A DNA stretch of 64,000 nucleotides from JAKAQB01 sp027320105. Lineage in GTDB: Bacteria; Actinomycetota; Acidimicrobiia; Acidimicrobiales; Palsa-688. The position numbers and the translations under genes are program-made. Position 1 is the first letter of the stretch, and every line of letters starts with the position of its first letter. The notes under the pieces are model-generated. The model was not told where the DNA came from. It was given only the letters and a program-made list of their open reading frames with translations, and searched no databases. The stretch covers positions 1 to 64,000 of the forward strand of contig DAHVMA010000053.1 of assembly GCA_027320105.1 (NCBI GenBank), read 5' to 3'. Of the stretch, positions 59,297 to 64,000 are shown piece after piece.

Positions 59297-59407
59297 CGTC
59301 GGCAATGATCGCGCCGGGATGCGACGCCTACGAAAGACGGACAATGGCCACCTGTTCGTTGATGGCGGACGTTCACGCTACGGCCCCACGCCCGGTACGC
59401 TTCGGAC

Positions 59408-59707
59408 GTGGCCCGAGCCGTACCTACGATCGACGCCCTGCGGGGCCGCCGGGAGGCGATCTTGGCCGCCGCTCTTCGTCGTCACGCGTCGAGGGTGCGG
59501 GTTTTCGGGTCGGTCGCCCGAGGCGATGCCGGACCGTCCAGCGACGTCGATCTCCTCGTTGACTTCGAGGCGGAGGCGTCGCTCCTCGATCAGGTGGGGC
59601 TCACCCAGGATCTGGAAGCCTTGCTGCAGATGCCCGTCGACGTGATCTCGACCGGGGCTCTCCGACCGCGCCATCACCGAATCAGCGAGGAAGCGATCGA
59701 TCTATGA
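59408..59707 (+). CDS. mntA: MNT-type nucleotidyltransferase antitoxin (MntA-like)
   Basis: The 99-residue protein has the minimal nucleotidyltransferase motif GSVARGDAGPSSDVDLLVDF (GSx10DxD). MntA antitoxins AMPylate the partner HEPN toxin. The start is GTG 59408, and the ATGA overlap with hepT is diagnostic of the operon. Both partners look intact. Confidence 0.88.
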   Translation: MARAVPTIDALRGRREAILAAALRRHASRVRVFGSVARGDAGPSSDVDLLVDFEAEASLLDQVGLTQDLEALLQMPVDVISTGALRPRHHRISEEAIDL

Positions 59708-60126
59708 CGGCCGCTCGCCGGAACTTCGATGACCTCTTGGAAGACTTGGCCGAAGCCGTCGACGCGGCCGCCGAGCTGGTTGCCCTCGGCAAGGATCGCT
59801 GGGAGGGCGAACGGCCGCTCCGCCTCGCAGGCGAGGCAGTGGTCGGACGCCTCGGCGACATCGCAACGAAGCTCCCGATGGACCTCGTCGCTGGAACGAG
59901 TGAGCTGCCTTGGGCTGAGATCAAAGGCATGCGGATCGTTGTTGACCACGCGTACCACGGCATCGATTACGAGCGAGTCTGGCGAACGCTTCGCGACGAC
60001 GTACCTGAGCTGGGTCGTGTCGTGCAGAGATGGATCGCCGCACAGCGCGGTAGCGAGATCGGGCTTCCCTACAGGGAACGGGAAAGATCGCGAGATAGAG
60101 GGGACGACCTGGGGATGGGTTTGTAG
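59704..60126 (+). CDS. hepT: HEPN RNase toxin (HepT-like, DUF86)
   Basis: A 140-residue DUF86 protein. The HEPN motif is R-I-V-V-D-H in IKGMRIVVDHAYHGID, with the tyrosine downstream that is AMPylated in HepT (Y of HAYHGID). Helices GEAVVGRLGDIATKL and YERVWRTLRDDVPELGRVV complete the fold. The last ~25 residues are arginine/glutamate-rich and could be a readthrough extension. ATG 59704 overlaps mntA. Confidence 0.88.
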   Translation: MTAARRNFDDLLEDLAEAVDAAAELVALGKDRWEGERPLRLAGEAVVGRLGDIATKLPMDLVAGTSELPWAEIKGMRIVVDHAYHGIDYERVWRTLRDDVPELGRVVQRWIAAQRGSEIGLPYRERERSRDRGDDLGMGL

Positions 60127-60200
60127 ATCACTGGTGCCGAGATCGACGGGATTGCTGTTTGTTGCGTGAGGTCGAGGCCTTCCTTGTGTGGCACCATCGA

Positions 60201-60500
60201 TTGGTGGTCTGTACGTCGCCGACCTTTTGGCCGGAGGGTGACGCCAGCGTCTTTCAAGGCGCGCCGGACGGTGCTCGCCGCCCCGCCCAACTGCGCAGCC
60301 ACCGAATCGGCCGACTGACCCTCGGCGTAGAGCCGGGCGGCCCGATCCGCCTCGTCGCCCTGGAGCGCCCTGCGATCCCGCTTCGGGACGCCGTGGCGTC
60401 GAACATGCCCGAGCACCGTCGTCCGGTTCACACCGAACGACGTCGCCAGCCCCTCGACGGGGACACCCCGCCGGTAAGCAGTCTGGTGCTGCCCGGCGGG
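60201..60500 (-). pseudogene. Recombinase (resolvase) C-terminal HTH remnant
   Basis: A minus-strand frame encodes RRGVPVEGLATSFGVNRTTV then HVRRHGVPKRD and STVRRALKDAGVTLRPKGR, the tandem HTH tail common in actinobacterial serine recombinases. No catalytic resolvase domain precedes it, so only the DNA-binding tail remains, as a relic of mobile DNA in the toxin area. Confidence 0.55.
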
Positions 60501-60699
60501 CTCGCCTTCGCGTTCGCCCTCCTCTCGCTGCCAGTTTCCGGCTCGGCGTGCATGGCGAGTGGCGGCCCCGGACGCCAGACGGTCATCCACTGCACCACGA
60601 CAGGCCTCGCACTGCCTTCAGGCCGAGGCCCGTTCCCGCGGCGGCGCTGCTTGCGAGGCTGCGAGGTCCCAGACCGGGGAGTTTGGCCGCAGGCGACGA

Positions 60700-60721
60700 T
60701 TAGGCGTATAGTTAGGCGTAT
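60700..60721 (+). promoter_or_regulatory. Twin 10-bp operator at the vapB start
   Basis: TTAGGCGTAT at 60700-60709 and again at 60712-60721 (12-bp period) directly overlap the vapB ATG. It is the expected autoregulatory site of a leaderless TA operon. Confidence 0.5.
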
Positions 60722-60974
60722 GCCACGGCTGCAGGTCTATCTTCCCGACGAGCTGTATCGCGTCGTCAAGGAGCGCCAACTCCCCGCATCAGAGCTCCTA
60801 CAGGGCGCGGTTCGCACGGAGTTGCGACGCCGTGCGCTCCTCGAGGAGACGGACCGCTACCTGTCCGAGCTGGTTGACGAAGTGGGAGAGCCTTCGCCTG
60901 CATCGGTGGGACGAGCCGAACGGCTAGTCCAGCGCGTATGCGGAGGGAATGACGGCTCGCCCAAGGCGAGGTGA
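60720..60974 (+). CDS. Ribbon-helix-helix antitoxin (VapB-like)
   Basis: An 84-residue protein starting MPRLQVYLPDELYRVVKERQ, the RHH DNA-binding start, with an acidic C-terminus for toxin binding. ATG 60720 is set by the operator and by the GTGA overlap of its stop with vapC. It belongs to a VapBC system whose toxin is broken here. Confidence 0.8.
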   Translation: MPRLQVYLPDELYRVVKERQLPASELLQGAVRTELRRRALLEETDRYLSELVDEVGEPSPASVGRAERLVQRVCGGNDGSPKAR

Positions 60975-61357
60975 AGGTGTTGGTCCTCGACTCCGGGGGA
61001 GTGAGCTTCCTCGCCAAGCGGAACCAGGAGGCAGTCGCCACCATCCGCGCGCTGGTCAGAGAGTGAGAGTGGCCACCGCTGGTTCCATCCGTTGTCCTTG
61101 TCGAGTCGGTCTCGGGACGCCAGCGCGACGACGCCCCGGCGAACCGGCTGCTCAAGACCTGCGACGTCAGGGAGGAACTGGCAGTGCCGCTCGCTCGCCG
61201 CGCAGGCGGGCTCCGACACCGCGCCCGGCGTGGCTCCGCTGTCGATGCCATCGTCGTTGCCAGTGCCGAGCCGGGAGGCGTCGTCCTCTCCGGTGACGTC
61301 GAGGATCTCGGAGCACTCGCGTCTTACGCCAAAGGCGTCCGCGTCGAGCGGATCTGA
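60971..61357 (+). pseudogene. VapC PIN-domain toxin with one in-frame TGA
   Basis: From GTG 60971 (overlapping vapB) the frame encodes VKVLVLDSGGVSFLAKRNQ, then TGA at 61064-61066, then in the same frame EWPPLVPSVVLVESVSGRQ and GSAVDAIVVASAEPGGVVLS. The PIN acidic residues (D of LDSGG, E of VLVES, D of GSAVDA, D of SGDVEDL) lie on both sides of the stop. One G-to-T change from GGA would explain it. The toxin is probably dead. Confidence 0.85.
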
Positions 61358-61410
61358 GGTCGCCCATAATCTCCAGCAGCTGGCTGGCTACCCGCGCCCC
61401 CGGCCGCCGG

Positions 61411-61647
61411 TTGTCGAGCGCAGAACGACGACAACAGGCGAGGATCTTCAGCGCTCGGTACCCGGCATGGGGCCGATCGGGGCTTTCTGGGTTCATCGTC
61501 GGCAGCGAGGACGAGATCCTCGATCTCGGTGTTGACCGGCTGGTCAGGTTCCCGAGATTGTTCGCCTTCGAGCTGGACGTGCTCGTCGCGGCCGGCTTCG
61601 ACGTCGTGGCGACGTTCTGCAGCCCGCACGTGGGGTCGATACTGTAG
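61411..61647 (+). CDS. Uncertain small ORF
   Basis: A TTG-initiated 78-residue frame (SSAERRQQARIFSARYPAWG, later DRLVRFPRLFAFELDVLVAAG). Codon use looks coding near the end, but no family is recognised and there is no clear ribosome site. It may be a remnant. Confidence 0.3.
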   Translation: MSSAERRQQARIFSARYPAWGRSGLSGFIVGSEDEILDLGVDRLVRFPRLFAFELDVLVAAGFDVVATFCSPHVGSIL

Positions 61648-61694
61648 GAGCCTCCAAACAGAGCATTCGCAATGCGGCACCGCACGACCGGTGG

Positions 61695-62108
61695 TCACGG
61701 CGTCGGGATCGTTTGGAAACGCTGCCTCCCGCGATACCGGTAGATCTGAAAGTCAGTATCGAGGGTGAAGATCCGCCGGTCACCGCGCTCCTCTGCCAGC
61801 GCCACGAGGGTGGCGTCCGCCAGGTCCATCGGTCGATCCGCGTACTGGTTCATCAACCGAGCGCTCCGGTTGACGGCGGATGGCGAGAGGTCTGCGACGA
61901 CGAGACGGTCAGATGACATGAGGCGCCAGAGCGCTTGCTGAGCCCGAATGCCACCGGCGCGAGCGAGCAGGTACATCGCTTCGGTGAACGCCGGCCAAGT
62001 CGTGACGAGCGGGAGGGTCAGCTGATCGAGCGCATCCACGCACGAAGTGTGATCGGGTTCGTCGGCATCGATGATCGCGATGAGCGGCCCCGCGTCGGCG
62101 AGCGTCAC
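61695..62108 (-). CDS. vapC: VapC PIN-domain toxin
   Basis: A 137-residue PIN RNase with the acidic residues in LADAGPLIAIIDADEPDH, VTTWPAFTEAMYLL, PMDLADATLVALAEERGD and IFTLDTDFQIY, all present. GTG 62108 overlaps the vapB stop (GTGA). This pair is intact, in contrast to the VapBC at 60720. Confidence 0.88.
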   Translation of the reverse strand: MTLADAGPLIAIIDADEPDHTSCVDALDQLTLPLVTTWPAFTEAMYLLARAGGIRAQQALWRLMSSDRLVVADLSPSAVNRSARLMNQYADRPMDLADATLVALAEERGDRRIFTLDTDFQIYRYRGRQRFQTIPTP

Positions 62109-62350
62109 CGGCTCGTGTGGTCCTCCGCCAGCGACTCGCGGAAGGCGGCGCCGGTCCGGCGAGCTCGGCCGCCACCGCCGTGGACCACCCCGGCTACGTC
62201 AACGAAGCGCTCGCTCGGGCGGCCGGCCAGGGTCTCATCGGCTCGCTCTGCCGCAGCTCGCCGGAGGAACTCGGACACGGATTCGCCCTTCGCCGCTGCT
62301 GCGCGGCGCACCTTCTCGTCGAGGTCGGGATCAAGACGGAGACTTCGCAT
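62105..62350 (-). CDS. vapB: Ribbon-helix-helix antitoxin (VapB-like)
   Basis: An 81-residue RHH protein starting MRSLRLDPDLDEKVRRAAAA, continuing GESVSEFLRRAAAERADE. ATG 62350 is preferred over a start at 62368 because a TACACT -10 lies 7 nt upstream, making it leaderless. It is coupled to vapC. Confidence 0.82.
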   Translation of the reverse strand: MRSLRLDPDLDEKVRRAAAAKGESVSEFLRRAAAERADETLAGRPSERFVDVAGVVHGGGGRARRTGAAFRESLAEDHTSR

Positions 62351-62356
62351 TCGCTC

Positions 62357-62386
62357 AGTGTATCGCACTGGTGACGACTGTGATAC
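62357..62386 (-). promoter_or_regulatory. Promoter and operator of vapBC
   Basis: TACACT (minus strand, 62362-62357) as -10 and an inverted repeat GTATCGCA/TGTGATAC (62360-62367 and 62379-62386, one mismatch) overlap it. Likely autoregulation by VapBC. Confidence 0.5.
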
Positions 62387-62793
62387 GCGATCACGCGTCC
62401 CTTCCTCGGCACCTGCTCACATCGAGCGGCGAAGGCGTTTCCGCACGTCGTGGAGGTTCTCCATGATATGAAGAGGAGCCGGTTGAGGTTGTCAAAGCTC
62501 GGTAGTGGGCCTCAGTTCCGGTGGGTCGCGCGAGCCGGGGTCAAGGGCGACGGGCGGAGCCCGGCGTCCCGGGGGGACCCGAAGGGCCCTTGACGCCGGC
62601 GTTGTGGGAGTTGGGTGCGGGATCATCATGGGTTTGGACCGCCAAGCAGATCGGCGATCTCCCTTACAATTGAGCATCGGCGGCGTCGCTGGACGCAACG
62701 TCGTGCTCAGTCCGCTTCGGGAGAGGCGGGGATCAGCATGGCGCCGCCATCCGCGGTTGCACGCTCCGGCAGCTTGCAGCGAGACTCCGTTCG
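62387..62793. other. Gene-free stretch with a GC-rich inverted repeat
   Basis: No coding gene is supported in these 407 bp. A 55-bp element (62540-62594) has arms GTCAAGGGC and GCCCTTGAC around several smaller GC stems. It may be a folded repeat or terminator-like. Confidence 0.5.
62540..62594. repeat. 55-bp inverted-repeat element
   Basis: The 9-bp terminal arms GTCAAGGGC and GCCCTTGAC are perfect. The interior can form further short stems (CGGGC/GCCCG). No copies elsewhere in the window were noticed. Confidence 0.45.
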
Positions 62794-62958
62794 ATGACCA
62801 AGTATCGGCGTGCCCACCGGGCGGTGATGGGGCAGTTCGCACAGCCGAGGGGGCCGGGGGACCTGGCGGTGGGCTGGGCCATGGCCCGCTTCAAAGGCGC
62901 CGTCCGATCCAAGGGAGGGGACGCGCACCGCTTGGCGACCGTCGCCACCCCTGCATGA
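62794..62958 (+). pseudogene. N-terminal fragment resembling a class I SAM methyltransferase
   Basis: The 54-residue frame (MTKYRRAHRAVMGQFAQPRG, then LAVGWAMARFKGAVR) matches the start of methyltransferases that begin M-x-x-F-x-x-P-x-G-x-x-G-x-x-x-G-x-x-M-A, but the SAM domain is absent. The TGA overlaps the MMPL ATG (ATGA). Confidence 0.45.
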
Positions 62959-64000
62959 GGGCGGGCCCCAACAGAGGTGCGGCGCAGCGGTGGTGGCGGG
63001 GAGCCATCGCCGCCCCTGCTGGCCGGCGGGCAAAGTGGGTGTTCGTCCTCGGGTGGCTGGTGATCCTGGTGCTCGCCGGGCCTTTCGCCGGGAAGCTGGC
63101 CAGCGTCGAGAGCAACAACGCCGTCGCCTACCTGCCGGCCTCGGCGCAGTCGACCAAGGTCAACAGCGCGCTCGCCCACTTCCCCGGTGGCCAGCAGACG
63201 CCCGGCGTGGTTGTTTACGTCGCCCGCGGCAGGTTGACGGCGGCTGACCGGGCGCTCGTCGCGAGCCAGCGCGCCGAGGCCGCGCGGCGGGTGCCCGACT
63301 TCAAGCCGGCCGCGATCGGCCAGTCCAGGGACGGGCGGGCGCTCGAGTACGGCTTCGAGGTGCAGCAGCCTGATGCCACCAAGCTCGCCAATGACATCAC
63401 CGCGCTCCGGCGGATCGCGGTGGGTGGGCCGGGCCTGAAGGCGTACACAACCGGCGCGGCCGGGCTGCTCGCCGACTCGATGAACGCTTTCAAGGGCATC
63501 GACGGGATCCTGCTGGTAGTCACCGGGATCGTGGTGATCGTGCTGCTGCTGCTCATCTACCGCAGCCCCACCCTCTGGGCGGTGCCGGTCCTGAGCGTGG
63601 CGGGGGCGATCAGCGTTTCGGACTGGGCGGTCTACCAGTTGGCCCGCCACGCCGGGCTGGTGGTGAGCGGGCAGAGCGGCGGCATCCTGACCGTGCTCGT
63701 CTTCGGTGCCGGCACCGACTACGCGCTGCTGCTCACCGCCCGCTACCGGGAGGAGCTACACCGCCACGAGGACCGCCACGACGCGATGCGCGCCGCACTC
63801 GGCCGCGCCGCTCCGGCGATCGTCGCGTCTGGCGCGACGGTCATCCTGGGCCTGCTGTGCCTGCTGGCAGCCAAGCTCAACAGCGAGAGTGGGCTCGGGC
63901 CGATTGGCGCCATCGCCATCGGCTCAGCCCTGCTGGCGCAGCTCACGTTCCTGCCTGCGTTGCTGGTCGTGCTCGGCCGGCGGCTGTTCTGGCCGGCCCG
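62955..64000 (+). CDS. MMPL/RND-family membrane transporter (partial, runs off the window)
   Basis: An open frame from ATG 62955 continues past the end of the window. It has a cytoplasmic start, a first membrane segment (WVFVLGWLVILVLAGPFAG), an extracytoplasmic loop with ESNNAVAYLPASAQSTKV, then five or more segments (GILLVVTGIVVIVLLLLIYR, LWAVPVLSVAGAISVSDW, TVLVFGAGTDYALLLTARYR, the MMPL hallmark GTDY). It probably exports lipids or drugs. ATG 62955 overlaps the upstream TGA. Confidence 0.9.
   Translation, partial: MRAGPNRGAAQRWWRGAIAAPAGRRAKWVFVLGWLVILVLAGPFAGKLASVESNNAVAYLPASAQSTKVNSALAHFPGGQQTPGVVVYVARGRLTAADRALVASQRAEAARRVPDFKPAAIGQSRDGRALEYGFEVQQPDATKLANDITALRRIAVGGPGLKAYTTGAAGLLADSMNAFKGIDGILLVVTGIVVIVLLLLIYRSPTLWAVPVLSVAGAISVSDWAVYQLARHAGLVVSGQSGGILTVLVFGAGTDYALLLTARYREELHRHEDRHDAMRAALGRAAPAIVASGATVILGLLCLLAAKLNSESGLGPIGAIAIGSALLAQLTFLPALLVVLGRRLFWPA

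Overview
The window is very GC-rich, gene-dense bacterial chromosome. Many genes start with GTG, and consecutive genes often share 1-4 bp stop/start overlaps of the GTGA or ATGA type. A WhiB-family Fe-S regulator, a BldD-like regulator, a PAC2-family protein, WS/DGAT acyltransferase and isoprenyl transferase genes, and a dnaG-rpoD pair point to an actinobacterium. A deep lineage such as Acidimicrobiia is my inference; no rRNA or marker phylogeny is available here.

Positions 1-20,000 are mainly housekeeping. They hold tRNA-Ala, leuS, a PAC2 protein, a thioredoxin-like chaperone, a DHPS-like protein, holA, rpsT, lepA, hrcA, dnaJ, rsmE, a BldD-like regulator and hemW. Between lepA and hrcA sits a foreign-looking secreted beta-helix protein. 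After hemW come, on the minus strand, a membrane pseudokinase coupled to a LysM membrane protein, and a CcdA-like thiol transporter. Positions 21,500-28,340 are a tad/flp-type pilus locus: tadA, tadB, tadC, a short pilin and three TadE/TadG-like pseudopilins on the plus strand, facing a CpaE-like and a CpaB-like gene. Two 80-bp copies of an unusual GCGCGC-module element bracket this locus.

Positions 29,500-48,400 return to core functions: HTH gene, HIT, phoH, ybeY, CNNM transporter and era; then pntA1-pntA2-pntB and a DinG-like helicase on the minus strand; then uppS, recO, glyS, ppdK, dnaG, rpoD and a thioesterase. From 48,400 onward accessory DNA clusters around three tRNA genes (Asn, CAU-anticodon Ile2/Met, Val). 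The CAU tRNA is followed by a 1.2-kb mini-island bounded by a 40-bp repeat of the tRNA 3' half, carrying a HEPN-type gene and two coupled small ORFs. Lipid and metabolic genes follow (alpha/beta hydrolase, WS/DGAT acyltransferase, inositol-phosphatase-like). Next is a whiB7-like gene with a complete attenuation leader.

Downstream of tRNA-Val lies a toxin/defence area: an ApeA-like gene broken by one amber codon, an intact MNT-HEPN pair, a recombinase remnant, a VapBC pair whose toxin has one in-frame TGA, and an intact VapBC pair. The window ends inside an MMPL transporter gene. Tandem repeats with an 18-bp (six-codon) period recur at several places, three of them at gene 3' ends.
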